Shown here: in pieces, positions 1 through 11,780 of the stretch
Layout of the letters: every line of letters starts with the position of its first letter
Position numbering within the stretch: position 1 is the stretch's first letter
Assembly (NCBI GenBank): GCA_961205875.1
Contig: OY540812.1
Span: 12,586,001 to 12,650,000, forward strand
Reading direction: 5' to 3'
Origin: Sialis fuliginosa
Taxonomy: Eukaryota; Arthropoda; Insecta; Megaloptera; Sialidae
DNA length: 64,000 nucleotides
Notes under the pieces: generated by a model
What the model was told of the DNA's origin: nothing
The model's database searches: none
Seen by the model: the letters and a program-made list of their open reading frames with translations, nothing else
Translations under genes and position numbers: made by a program

Positions 1-253
1 CTGACTGGCTGTTTCTTTAATAATGAACGTATATCGATATTTTAGGCTACAATCATATTAAAAAGCAACCTTCAATAACTGCTACATTTTGTTTGGTAAT
101 ATATGCATCATATATAACCGCAAAGCTACATGAATGGATAATTCCATCAAAATCCGGATTTCGAAAAAAATCAACTTGACAATATACTTACTTATACTAT
201 ATGTATATTTCATATATGTACATGGGTATAAGAAACTAAAATTAATGCAAAAC
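1..253. other. AT-rich stretch, nothing identified
   Basis: No coding exon, RNA gene or terminal repeat was recognised here. It ends at the TAA target duplication of the next element. Confidence 0.5.
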
Positions 254-256
254 TAA

Positions 257-588
257 TGCCCGGTATTATAAAGGACCTAACAAAATTTGTTAGCTAGCAA
301 TTACATTCAAATGGGGTATTAATACTGTACTAGTATCTATGGATTAGTTATGGAATTTAGAGCAGTGACACTTCAACTAATTGTAACACAGTTGGCATCT
401 TTCACCGTACAAAATAATTTTCATAACATCACCACTGTTTTAATACCGTTTGTATTTACCTTCAACGCGTGCGCGAAACTTGTCAAAGTCATCAACAAAC
501 TCCAAAAGAACTGTCATATAAGTTTGATATCTCAGTTGAAAGTGTTTGTTAGCTAACAAATTTGTTAGGTCCTTTATGATACCGGGCA
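257..588. mobile_element. PIF/Harbinger-like MITE with TAA duplication
   Basis: The element is 332 bp. It starts TGCCCGGTATTATAAAGG and ends with the near-perfect inverted complement; the inverted ends are about 40 bp long. TAA flanks both sides (254-256 and 589-591), which fits the 3-bp TWA duplication of PIF/Harbinger elements. It has no transposase, so it would need one in trans. A diverged relative with the same flank lies at 51800-52043. The superfamily rests only on the duplication length. Confidence 0.7.
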
Positions 589-740
589 TAAAGGTAACTA
601 ATTTTATTATAAAAAAAATATTTTTAGTTAACGTTGAGTATAGAAAAAATTAATGGTAAAATTGTTACTATTTCGTCCTTTAAATTATTCAGGTAGATAT
701 ATGTATTTATTAAATCGGTCAATAAACTTAAAGTGTATAA

Positions 741-786
741 TTATTATATTGTAAACAGTATCATCATACTGTTTACAATATAATAA
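741..786. repeat. Perfect 20-bp-arm palindrome
   Basis: Two perfect inverted 20-bp arms (TTATTATATTGTAAACAGTA and its complement) are separated by a TCATCA loop. It sits just left of the foldback at 794 and could be a cruciform or a tiny MITE. Confidence 0.75.
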
Positions 787-793
787 CACAATA

Positions 794-1530
794 TACAGGG
801 TGAGTCATTTTAATCAACGCAGTCAAATAAGCGAAATTGAGAAAAACGTTTCAAACAAAAGTTACTTGGTTTCAAGGGGGTCAAACAACGGTGACCTTGC
901 GGTTGACCTTCAAACCATTTTCAAGGTCAAATCAAGGTCAACTTTGATTTTTTAAATGAAAACCTATATTTTTTATTGCATATTCGTATTCTACGTGAAA
1001 AAATGAGTATCTTTCGTAGGAAAAATTTTTCTTAAAAATGCTTTCTTCTCTTGGTGGAGGGCGCTGTAAGATTTATTAACGAACTCAAATATCTGAAAAA
1101 AGTTGCACCTAATAGCTCAAACTACTTTTAGCATTACCCAAAAACAACGGCGTGGACGTAGTAGTTGTTTCTGGCTAATGCTCAAAGTAGTTTGAGCTAT
1201 TAGGTGAAACTTTTTTTCAGATATTTGAGTTCGTTGATAAATCTTACAGCGCCCTCCACCAAGAGAAGAAAGCATTTTTAAGAAAAATTTTTCCTACTAA
1301 AGATACTCATTTTTCACGTAGAATACGAATATGCAATAAAAAATATAGGTTTCCATTAAAAAAATCAAAGTTGACCTTGATTTGACCTTGAAAATGGTTT
1401 GAATGTCAACCGCAAGGTCATTATTGTTTGGCCCCCTTGAAACCAAGCAACTTTTGTTTGAAACGTTTATCTCAATTTCGCTTACTTTTCGAGATATTTG
1501 ACTGCGTTGATTAAAATGACTCACCCTGTA
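794..1530. mobile_element. Foldback element, ~340 bp arms (TACAGGGTG ends)
   Basis: The left end reads TACAGGGTGAGTCATTTTAA and the right end is its inverted complement. The arms pair nearly throughout, with a short spacer near 1140-1175. No transposase is encoded; the ORF at 1297-1524 lies within one arm and is not a gene. TACAGGGTG termini recur at 21372 and in relics at 22.7 and 48.9 kb, so this is a local non-autonomous family. A transcript through it would form a ~340 bp hairpin. Confidence 0.8.
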
Positions 1531-1532
1531 TA

Positions 1533-2587
1533 TACAGGATGATTCAGTGCTGTCGTGCCAAACTTGAACAGTAAATTAAAAAAATATTTTAAGCAAAAAA
1601 TATTATATGAACATGTGTCCGGAAATTTTTCATAAGGGGGCTACAGCCCTCCAAAGATTTTATTCAAAATTAGTTTTTATTTAATATCTGGAGACCCCAT
1701 TGTGCTAAAGTTATGAAATTTGATACAGAGTTTAGTATTAATAAGTTTTATCGATTTCCAGTATTGATCAATTATAATTTAGATCAGGGCTGTATGGGGC
1801 CAGTGGGCCCATCGATTTTTATCTAGTATTTTTTTTTCTTTAATTTTTTCCTGAATTAGACATTAAAATAAGATTGTATGGCACAAAATACACAAAAATA
1901 TACTTTGCTCATTTATCATAGGATAAACCGTTTACGAGAAATATGGATGCAAAAGAAAAGATGCAGAATTTTATTTAATACGGATGCTTCAAATTACAAA
2001 AAATATTTTTATATTCTTGTTCTATGATAAAAAATAAAACAAAAAAATAGTAAAAATATACCTTCAAAAATTCATCCTTACCAACAAATAGCCATTTTAA
2101 GTATCACTTTCTAGTTGTTAGTAAATTATTTGCAACATTAATAGAACTGGCTATAGGTCTAAGAGGACACGTATTAGGTGATATATGTACATGAACTTTT
2201 TTCTTACTTTTAATCAAAGAACAGGAATATAAATTTATTTTGTTTAATTTGAAGCATCCGTATTAAGTAAAATTCTGCATGCTTTCTTTTGCATCGATAT
2301 TGCTCGTAAACGGTTTATCCTATAATAAATGAGCAAAGTATATTTTTGTGTATTTTGTCTCATACAGTCTCATTCAAATTTTTAACTCAGGAAAAAATTG
2401 AACAACAAAAAATACTGGATAAAAATCGACGGGTCTCCTGGGCCCATACAACCCTGGTCAAAATTACTATACTATACAAAATTACATGACAAATTTCCGG
2501 ACACATGTTTATATAATGTGTTTTGTTTAAAATATTTTTCTCGATGTACCGTTCAAGTTTGGCACGACAGTGCTGAATCAGCCTGTA
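1533..2587. mobile_element. Second foldback, abutting the first
   Basis: It starts TACAGGATGATTCAGTGCTG and ends in the inverted complement CAGCACTGAATCAGCCTGTA in near-matching form. The left arm runs to about 2000 and the right arm covers about 2240-2587. The right arm lacks roughly 200 bp present in the left (the GC-richer 1640-1760 part), so the palindrome is asymmetric. Only two bases separate it from the preceding foldback. A truncated relative lies at 57525-57800. Confidence 0.75.
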
Positions 2588-3119
2588 TATATACTATATA
2601 ATATATGGTGTTCGCAGGATCTAGGTAGAACATAATTATAATATGTAGACTGTAGACGTGTTGTCGAAATATACATACTTGAGAAATATAATTACCTGCG
2701 TATTGTGTATCACACAGAATCGTCTATACCGGTAACGTGAACTGCAAAATAGATATGCTTTATCTTAAATTAATGAAGGTAAATAAATACGTACATTCCT
2801 TTATTCCATAGCAGTGGTTTGTTAACGATTTTAGTCGAATGCACTCTAATTTAATGTATGTAAGACCAATAACGACGTTTTAGTACCTAGGTATTTGAAA
2901 GAGTGACCGCAAAAAGGCTGTTTTTTAGCATATTTTTTAGACCCCGCTAGTGACCTGGGGAAGAAATATAAAAATATGTTACAGGTACCAAATTACTCGT
3001 CATTGAAAACCAAAGTGAGAATCGCTTTTCGTTTTTTGAAAATTAATAAAAATTAACTCTATTCAGGGGTTGAAAAAATTAAAAAAATTAAAAAATCAAA
3101 AATATTAAATTTTGACAGG
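2588..3119. other. Unannotated AT-rich stretch
   Basis: No exon or structured repeat was recognised. The last ~200 bases may belong to the Helitron-like repeat that ends at 3303. Confidence 0.4.
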
Positions 3120-3303
3120 GAGATAGCTTGCACCTGAGGAAGGACATAAACTTTTGTATCCCGAAAATTTATTAGATAAAAAAATGTGTGATATTTGTAG
3201 CGTGCAAATGCGAAACTAACAACCTGTTTTATCGACTGGCATAACAGAAATCTGTATTATCTAACCTATATTTCACGTGAACGAAGTCGCGGGTAACAGC
3301 TAG
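3120..3303 (+). mobile_element. Helitron-like 3' end
   Basis: The segment ends ACGAAGTCGCGGGTAACAG followed by CTAG and then T. CTRR followed by T is the 3' signature of Helitrons, and GC-rich tails of the GAAGTCGCGGG type are common on insect Helitron-type repeats. The 5' boundary was not found. No Rep/helicase coding sequence is present. Confidence 0.45.
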
Positions 3304-3775
3304 TTAATAAGACAACTTACAATACAACAATATAGGTAATTATTTACATTTAACAGAATCACAATACAGAACTTTTGATTTAATGCAAATTTAAGTTAGT
3401 TAAAACCCGATTACATTAGTATAAATAAATAATAGATGTAAAAGTTAAATATTTCCTATTATTTTATAAAATACCTAGGTATCTAGTTGTAGTTTAGAGC
3501 ACACACATAATGTATTATTAACGCCTGCAGTTTGTACATCAAGCTCGTATGCTGAGCTTAGCGAACACTTCTATTGATGTTTGAAATGCATATATCATAT
3601 TAACAAGTTATAATTACTCTTAGAGTTAGAACTTGCACACGTGTACATTGTAGAATTCATCATGTTTCATAGTTTTATGAAATATTAAAGTACATAAAAT
3701 TATCAATCAAGTTACAATTGTGAATGGTAGGTATACACAGTGTCGGAGTTATAGTTGCATAAGTTCTTTTTGACG
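3304..3775. other. Unannotated stretch
   Basis: AT-rich sequence with no supportable feature, lying between the Helitron-like end and the hAT foldback. Confidence 0.4.
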
Positions 3776-3783
3776 CCCATATT

Positions 3784-5046
3784 CAGGGCCGTCTTTAATC
3801 TATTGGAGGCCCTGGGCAAATTAGGATAAAGGGGCCCCTATGACCTTGACAGAGCACTATTTTGTTAGGATAGACAAAGAAAGTAGATAAGCATAAATTA
3901 ATAGATCAGTGTCGAAGCGTCCATGGAAGCAGGGGAAGCAGTGCTTTCCTTACTTTAAGGGTAAATTAATACAAATATGTGTTTTCAGTTTTTCAGTTAA
4001 TAAATAATTTAAAAATATTATTAAAATATTCATCTTTATGCGCAACTCAAACATTTTAACCAAAAATAGCATTTAATATTAATTTACACGCTCAACTATA
4101 AGACTATAATACCTCTACGTCTTATTTTCTTGTATTTTAGTCGATATTTGTATGACGAGTTGAAGTTCACTGCAGGAAATTTGACTAAAAAATTTCGAAT
4201 TTTTGATTTCGTTAAAAGTATGTTTATTGTATAGAAAATGACGTGAAAAGTTGAATGCTTCAAACCGCAGGTCTGTATCTTTAACCGTTCTCGAGATATA
4301 GCCTCTCAAAGTTTCAATTTTTTCAAAATTTTGAAGAAAAATGGCCCTAACTTTTGAACGCGTAGTCGGAATTGATTTTAGTTGACGGATTTGGAATCAG
4401 CGTATCAAAATCTATATAATGACATTTATAATACCTTAAAACTCGAAAAAAAAATACTCGAAAAATCGAAAAAATTCATACCTTAAAAAAATGTCGATTT
4501 TTGGCAAAAATTTTTTTGTCGGATTTTAAAGTATTATACATGTCATTATATAGATATTGACACGCTGATTTCAAATCCGTCAACTAAAATCAATTCCGAC
4601 TACGCGTTCAAAAGTTATTCCCTTTTTTCTCCAAAAATTTGAAAAAACTAAAACTTTGAGAGGCTATATCTCGAGAACGGTTTGAGATACAGACCTGCGG
4701 TTTGAATCAAACAACTTTTCACGTCATTTTCTAAACAATAAACATACTTTTAACGAAATCAAAAATTCAAAATTTTTTAGTGAAATTTCATGCAGTGAAC
4801 TTCAACTTGTCATACAAATATCGATTTAAATACAAGAAATAAGACGTAGATACAGTTTTAAAGTTGAGTTGACTCATTTAGTTACTATATAAATATATAA
4901 GAATTTATTTAAAAAATTAATTTAATTTCGAAATAAATATGTTTTTCGGTAATAAATATCGGTTATCGTTTGGTGATATGGGGGCCCCTATCAATCGCGG
5001 GGCCCTGGGCACGTGCCCAGAGTGCCCAGTGGGAAAGAGGGGCCTG
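3784..5046. mobile_element. hAT-type foldback, 8-bp TSD CCCATATT
   Basis: The 1263 bp element begins CAGGGCCGTC and ends GGGGCCTG. A perfect 8-bp duplication CCCATATT lies at 3776-3783 and 5047-5054, diagnostic of hAT-class insertion. Subterminal GC-rich blocks (GGGGCCCCTA and related) occur at both ends. Most of the interior is a long palindrome, with arms about 4090-4465 and 4500-4868 meeting near 4480. No transposase is encoded; the ORF at 4115-4309 is a palindrome-arm artefact. Confidence 0.8.
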
Positions 5047-5060
5047 CCCATATTAATTAC

Positions 5061-5390
5061 TGGGGGCAATTAGAAGTGTTGTAGTAACCTTTGGTCAAAT
5101 TTAACGATGTTTGATTGGCGCATTTTGAAATGCCGCCACAAAATTTAATAAAATAGGAATTAGTATTTTGTTTTCAAATTTATATCTGCCAAAAAAAATT
5201 GTTATAATTTTATCTAGGATGCTTATTTTAATTTCATTAATGTATTTTATTCTTTATAAAAGTTCAAAACAAAATACTGTTGATTAATTTAAAATTTATC
5301 AGTTAGTTTCGAGGCGGCATTTCAAATTGCACCAATGACAGGTCGTTAAATTTGACCAAAGGTTAGGACAACATTTCTAATTGTCCCCAT
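5061..5390. mobile_element. Small foldback MITE
   Basis: Arms of about 80 bp (5062-5142 and 5308-5389) start GGGGGCAATTAGAAGTGTTG and its diverged complement. The ~165 bp centre is AT-rich. No clear target duplication was seen, so the superfamily is open. Confidence 0.65.
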
Positions 5391-6065
5391 GTTAAATTTC
5401 CTATGTCTTAATCAACTTGGAATACACTGTATAAGGCGGCTTGAGTTTTAAATAAAAAAGCGAGAGCTTATTAAATACTCCTCAACCCAAAAAATTATTG
5501 AAAGGAGTAAATTGTTAACATAAATAATAAATAAATTTAAATTGGAAAAACTGAAATTAATCAGCGGTCGCTATTCATGTTATGGTGACTTTATACCTTT
5601 TTCTGTCTTTGTTTTACTAAATGGTCACATTTGGAAAATTAAGTGGAAAGCGAAATAGAGAGTGCAAATGAGATTTGTTTGGTCATTTTAATCACTTATT
5701 AGTGTTTATGTCAGATGTTTCAATACAATTGTCTAAAACTAAAAGAAAGTATGGTTAAGTTTATGTGTTTATTCTTCCGTTTTATTGTTAGTATACAAAA
5801 CTTTTCTCTCGCAAGTTTGAAACTTTCACATAAAATCACAAAATGAGAATATTATTCAACAAGCTTCGATTTCACTTGAGATCCTCATCAAGAATCTTAG
5901 TTTTCACAATTATTTTTAATTAAATAAACTGTAGAACTTTTTTGATTCCTGATTATTTTTTGAGAGTAAAACAATTTTTACTATATTGCTAGATTAAAAA
6001 TCCATACACGTACACGCTTTCCTTAAATGTGTTTTTTTTTTACGAATAGATTTCTCCCATATGTG
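5391..6065. other. Unannotated AT-rich stretch
   Basis: No supportable exon, RNA or repeat was found before the dispersed repeat at 6066. Confidence 0.4.
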
Positions 6066-6695
6066 ACTGTTTTTGTTTCCTCGCAATATACGAGAGGCTT
6101 TGTGTCATTTTAAAATGAGACAAAAAAAATGTCCTCCGATTTCAAAATTTTAAATTGATCTTTCCGTTTCAGGTCAAGACAAACACTTTTCGTTTCGTGT
6201 CTGTTTGTGTGTCTGTCGAGTGAATTTTTATCAGACGCATAACTCATGAACCACTGCACTAAACCAATATTAATCAAACTTAGTTGGATAGTTGAGTTTG
6301 GCTTGAGAACGATCCCATTACAAAATCGTGTGTAAGGTGGAGGGGTAACGTCCCAAAATATTTATTTTTTCAAGAAATTCTCAAGAACGACACATGTCAC
6401 GAGGAAATTGAATAGAATATTTTTTTGTAGAGCATTAAATTTTCTATAATATAGGTCACATTGTATAATATTCCCTTACAAAGATTTATTTAAAAAATTA
6501 AAAATATAAGAAAAAATAATCAGGTGCGTCTTAAGAAAAATTTTGAGCTAATCTTTTTTTTGTAAAATTTTATAAAAATTAAATGTAGGCAATTTATTTG
6601 AATAGTATCGGTTTTTATTTAAATTGTTAAATAATTGACTACTTTTTGTGAATTTAGCACGAGGAAGCACTGTGCATTTACTTGGCAGATATTTT
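6066..6695 (+). repeat. Dispersed repeat, copy A (downstream of gene)
   Basis: It shares long blocks with 9023-9592 in the same orientation: TTTGTTTCCTCGCAATAT near the start, CATAACTCATGAACCACTG in the middle and GCACGAGGAAGCACTGTGCA near the end. The copies are diverged by substitutions and indels. It has no coding capacity; the ORF at 6548-6733 only overlaps its end. It lies about 200 bp past the stop codon of the minus-strand gene. Confidence 0.75.
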
Positions 6696-6895
6696 TTTAG
6701 TAAGCATGGCTGGTCTGTTTGGAGAAGTTTCACTATACATATATATGTGGAATTAACTCAAAAACACAATAAAATTAGTATCTACTATATATTTATACAA
6801 AATACATATTTTTTGTCATAATAATTCTTAAATTTCTAAAAAAAGGAATTCGATATAAAATAAACAGACCATATTTCAATATTTAATTTTCAGCA

Positions 6896-7194
6896 TTATT
6901 TCTTGATTCTTGAAGTTTCGTCAATACTGGCAACACTTTCATCAAGACGCTGTTTTTGTTTTGTGGTGCTGTGGCTGGTCCCAGATATCGGAGAGAATCC
7001 AGAATAACGATATTTACAATAAATAATTGTAAGGATTATTCCGACGAGGAACAAGACAATAAACACTATGAAAAGGACAATGTAGAGTAGGTCATGTGCA
7101 TCATCATTGCCATAGTGATCGCCAGTGTGGTTCATGAATGATCCATAATGTGTACTTACATCAATGTAATCAGTCGTATGATGTACTGGTTCAT
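6896..7194 (-). other. Exon 2 of the membrane-protein gene
   Basis: This coding exon holds the last two bases of codon 39, 98 further codons and TAA. The acceptor is TTATTTTCAG just above 7194. The open frame extends upstream of its internal ATG (7135) to the acceptor, which supports a spliced rather than intronless gene. Confidence 0.62.
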
Positions 7195-9899
7195 CTGAAA
7201 ATAAACAATAAAATCAAATAATTAAATTTGTTTCTTTTTACAAAAAATATTTTATTAGACTCCTCCGGAAATTTTTAGTTATATTGTCTCATACAGTAAG
7301 AAAAATGATTAGTTATCCGAAATCAATGTATTTAGTTAGTGTGTTTTCGAAAATGTTTGTTAATTCTTAAAAAATTTAATAAATGTTATCAATTTAATAT
7401 TTGGTAACAACACAACGATATAGCCCCAACATGGGATTTATTAACAGTAAAAATATCATATTCACCATTAGCCACTATATATTGTTAACTAATGTATTGG
7501 TACCAGTTATGGCCGCTGAAAAAGCAAGGTTTACTGTTTTTGTGATTGACGGGCTTCTTTTTTGTAATTCTCATGAACTTATGTTACTAATAAAACAAGT
7601 AACTCTTTATTTAGTTAATTTAATTACCAAAGTGCGCAAATATAGTTTTTTTTAAATTATAACCTTTTATTTTGTTTATGTTTTTTGTCCAGTAATGGAT
7701 AAAGTAAAACCAGTAATGAACACGGAGTGAGGGACACTAGCTAATGATTACAAAATGATACATAAGTACTACGACAGAAAAGATATAAAAGAAATAATCG
7801 TCAAATTTGAAACAATGTAAAGCAGTTGCTATGATAATATAATTATTAATAAATCATACTAATAAATTAGTTTAAATGTCCACAATTTTGACACATATTG
7901 GCCGATTAAGAAATGGTAATAATCAAATATCAACAAATATTTCTAATTCAGTACATTTAATTAAAAAATAGCCATTACTGGGGTCATATCCAAGACTGGT
8001 ACCAGTCATACCTTATAACCAAATCTTGTTATTTATAAATAATCTATTTTCTCAGTGATGGTAGTTTTTTTTTGTTTTGATTAGTGGCAGTAAAAATATT
8101 AAATCAAACGTTAATTTAATATTTTTGAAGTGTTTTTACTATTAACATAATTAAAAAAATAATAACTTTTGAATCAAAAATAGGGGGTACAACTTTAAGC
8201 CAAAACCTTCGGAATGATGATACCTAGTTTGTCTAATTTATATTGAAAATATTTTACAATAAAAATGTATTTGAGTAAAGTTGATATTTTAACTCAACAA
8301 AGGAAATGTCGAACCCAAGCGTTCGTGATAAAAAAATACCCAGAAAATAACTACTATTAAGTATTTCTATGTATTAAAAAAGAATTAATAATTAAAATGA
8401 AAAATTCTATTTAATAACTCTTATCACTGATGACAAATCCCATAGTTCATTCATTGACCTACTTTTTACAGCCATACGTGCAAAAAAAGGTAAAACTAGT
8501 TAGAAACATTCTGATTCAATTTATCGAGTTATTAGAAATTTTATGGTGCAATTTTTGATTGTTTTAATATACTTTTTTCCTCAGGATATGTCAGTATTTG
8601 AGATTTGGATATAACCTTTAAAATCTGATTCACATTATCTTTACCAAAATTTAAAAATTAACTAATACGTATGAGGTAAAATCAAATGAAATACATATTT
8701 TACAAATATTTTAATTAATAATAAATTATATGAATATAATTTCAAAAATACAAAATAAAAATAATATATTATCTTTATTCTATTTTTTTACATAATTATT
8801 AACAGACAGGAAATATAAAGGTGTATTTCCGTAAAGTGGTTAACCAATAAATATTATTTTATTTCATGGACATATTCTATCAAAATGTGTTGAAATTATT
8901 TTAAATGCTTTTACCGAACATTATACTGGCATAATTTGTGTGTATTTGCTAATATTATTTTACAGAATATCAATATTTCACTTTTATTAATATCTGTTTA
9001 TATGCATAAAATTTAAGTACTTTTTTGTTTCCTCGCAATATCGAAGATACGAAAAGCTTTGTGATCGTTTTAAAATGAGACAAAAAAATTGTTCTCCGTT
9101 TTCAAAAACTTAAATTGATAATTCCGTTTCAGGCCAAGACAAACACTTTTCATTCCGTGTTTGTCTGTCTGTCCCCTTGTCACACGCATAACTCATGAAC
9201 CACTGAACCGATATTAATGAAATAAACTTGGTTAGATGGTTGGGTCTGACTTGAGGACGGTCCCATTTTTAAAATCATCAAAATCGTGTATAAGGGGGAG
9301 GGGCGACGTCCCAAAATATATATTTTTAAATATCTCAAGAACGACACAAGTAACGTGAAAATTTTATAGAATATTTTTTGTAAAGCATTTTGCTTTAAAA
9401 AATCGCTATTTCTTTTTTAAAATTAATATTTACTTTTTGTATAAAATTAGATTTAGATTGAAATTGTCAAAAAATTAAAAAAAATACGAAAAAATAATCA
9501 ACACTATCGGTTTTTATTTAAATTGTTCAATAATTAACTACCTTTGGTGTATTTAGCACGAGGAAGCACTGTGCATTTACTTGGCAGATGTTTTTAATTT
9601 AAATAATTTACAAAATTACATAGATCTTATTCCAACGCTAGTTCAGCGTGTTTATACTATTATATACGAACATTTATGGTATTTAATTCTAAATAACTAT
9701 TTTTTGTTGCGTTTTACATACATTATTAAATATTAATCTTAATATAAATTATAAGTAACATACATATGTATATATAAAAAATACCTGTAATATAAGGTGC
9801 AGGAGTTGTTGAATGTTTCATAATATCTTTTATAATGCCTTTTACATTTTTGACCACACTGTCCACTGTCTCAGCATCTTCATTATGTAAGTTTCCCAT
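6896..9899 (-). CDS. Two-exon single-pass membrane protein, unrecognised
   Basis: CDS is complement(join(6896..7194, 9785..9899)), predicting 137 residues. Exon 1 starts at an ATG with an in-frame TAA 12 bases upstream and ends ACAG|GTATTT. The 2590-bp intron ends TTTATTTTCAG. The split codon (G + AT) keeps the frame open, and exon 2 runs to TAA. The N-terminal half is hydrophilic and His/Asp-rich (MGNLHNEDAE; NHTGDHYGNDDAHD). Residues about 74-97 form one strong membrane helix (LLYIVLFIVFIVLFLVGIIL). The basic C-terminal tail (CKYRYSGFSP to the end) suggests a cytoplasmic C-terminus. There is no cleavable signal peptide. MGN could allow N-myristoylation, but residue 6 is Asn, so this is doubtful. 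The family is unknown to me. Further 5' UTR exons are possible. Confidence 0.62.
7195..9784 (-). other. Intron of the membrane-protein gene
   Basis: A GT-AG intron of 2590 bp, very AT-rich. It contains dispersed repeat copy B (9023-9592). No other exon-like segment was seen inside it; the ORF at 7401-7655 on the other strand looks like chance. Confidence 0.5.
9023..9592 (+). repeat. Dispersed repeat, copy B (in intron)
   Basis: It matches copy A at 6066-6695 in direct orientation, with the same beginning, middle and end blocks, including GCACGAGGAAGCACTGTGCA. It is about 60 bp shorter because of internal indels. It lies in the intron about 190 bp from the exon 1 donor. Confidence 0.75.
9785..9899 (-). 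other. Exon 1 (initiator exon) of the membrane-protein gene
   Basis: This exon has 38 codons plus one base, from the ATG at 9899 to a consensus donor CAG|GTAT. It encodes a short amphipathic stretch (VVKNVKGIIKDIMKH) followed by TTPAPYIT. It is short and was inferred from splice sites and frame continuity with exon 2. Confidence 0.55.
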
Positions 9900-11320
9900 T
9901 ATTTGTTTTTAAAATTAAAAATTAGTATTTTATAAGACGGTATTAAACACAGTTGTCCGCTATATCTTGACAAGTAGTCACTGAAATGATAGTGTTTAAA
10001 TTTATATAAATATAAAAATATTCATTTGTGATTAAAAACGATTCAGTGAAATATGTATTTCGATTCATTTCCTTTGTAGATAATGCTGCTTTTATAAAAC
10101 AATTTAATTGCAAAAGGTTAAAACCGCAAATGAATAATATTTTAAACAAACCTACATGACGGCAACTTTAATAACTTTGCGGAATTTAAAAAATATTTTA
10201 TAATATTAACATTGTTACGAACCTAATTAAGACCTACGTGAAAACAGATAATATATTTTATACATGTATAATTTATTTCATGTACTTAGGTACCCTTTAA
10301 GGCTGATAACACAAGTAAAGATATATTTTGCGATGATCTGTTGAGATGAGATGAAATAAATATAAAATCATATATTACCATGTGGTTTACCTGCACTGTG
10401 TTCGTAACTTTAACCAATTATTGTTCGAAAATTATAAAGGAAAGTGGGGGTAAAAAAAGATAAATCTGATTATAATAATAACATGTTTAGAAAAACTTTT
10501 TTTGTGAGTTAACCACAGGACTTTCGACATATCGTTACACATTTACTATGAACTATATGTATATTAAGTGTAAATTAAAAAAACCGATATATTTTTATAT
10601 GTAATTTTTTACGTGATTTGGCGAACTTATTGGGATAAGATAACAAATTAATAAAAAAATTACGTCATAAAAATTTATTTACAATTCCGTAGTTGTAATA
10701 TTCTTTGTGCGATACTTTAATGACAGCTGCTAAAACAGATCTAATTATTACAACTTGGTAATTTTCTTTTAATTAATAACGTATGTATTAATACTTTTAT
10801 ATTCGGATATTAATTATTAATATTTAATTTGTTACAAAATAGATTTTATTAATGAATCTATTTTCATAAATAAATCATTGAATTATATGAATAATATTTT
10901 TTAATAAAAAAAAAATCAAAGTTTAAACGAGAGATAGCTGAAATATGTACAAGAAAATAATATTAATTGTAAATAAAATAATAACTGTAATTGTAACATA
11001 TAAAATATAACAATTTTTAGAATTAAATATCCTAATTAATAATGAGCATTTAAATAAATGCTCGAACACATGTCTTTTTATTTTTATTCTAGTTTCAGTT
11101 TAATGTTTAATACATTTATAAAATTATCTTGAGTGCCATCGCATAGTACATAAAAAAATTACAAAAAAAGAATATCCCTCTACCATTTGTATTTTTATTT
11201 TTAAATGTGTTTTTAGCCATTTTGAATTGGAACTTGTCACACTTACATATTAATAATCATAAGGAATATCTTTCCCCAAAATTTTATTAAAATCGATTTT
11301 ATTGGTCGTTGTAAATAGGT
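9900..11320. other. AT-rich stretch upstream of the gene
   Basis: This should hold the promoter and any 5' UTR exons of the minus-strand gene. No convincing TATA box, CpG-rich block or splice pair could be assigned. Confidence 0.35.
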
Positions 11321-11780
11321 TCTGTAATAAAATTATAAGATTTTTAAAAATTTAGTTTTTAGGGAAATTCATAACATGATTTTTAAAATGATTTTTTTAT
11401 TTTTGCAATCCGGCCAATAGAATTGGAGATATTTAAAAAAAATCGTAAACGAAAGACCGTAAAAATGGTCGTTTTTTCAACAAGGTACAAAACATTTCGC
11501 TAATATGACTGCACTATAAATCGAGTTTTATGCAGCTCGATATAAGGAATTATTGTTTGTTTTTTCAAAAAAATTATTTACTGGTTTAGTTTTCATTGTC
11601 TAGAAAAAATATTAATAATTAAAATTTGAAAGTATTCAGTATTCACATTTCTATTGAAAAACTTATTTTTTCGAAAATAGTCACATACTTCAAAATTGTT
11701 AAAAAAATGTGGGGTCTCTCGATCACCTGCTGCCCCGGGGCACCCGAGCCTCTAGACAGTGAGCCAGAAAACGATAACTC
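11321..11780. mobile_element. Possible decayed hAT tail
   Basis: An AT-rich segment ends in an abrupt GC-rich patch (11715-11760, containing CTGCCCCGGGGCACCCGAG). That patch resembles the subterminal GC block of the hAT element ending at 16670. No target duplication or second end was found. Confidence 0.2.

Noticed and set aside
6548-6733. 61-residue minus-strand ORF downstream of the gene
   Set aside because: It overlaps the end of dispersed repeat copy A; the equivalent part of copy B has no matching frame.
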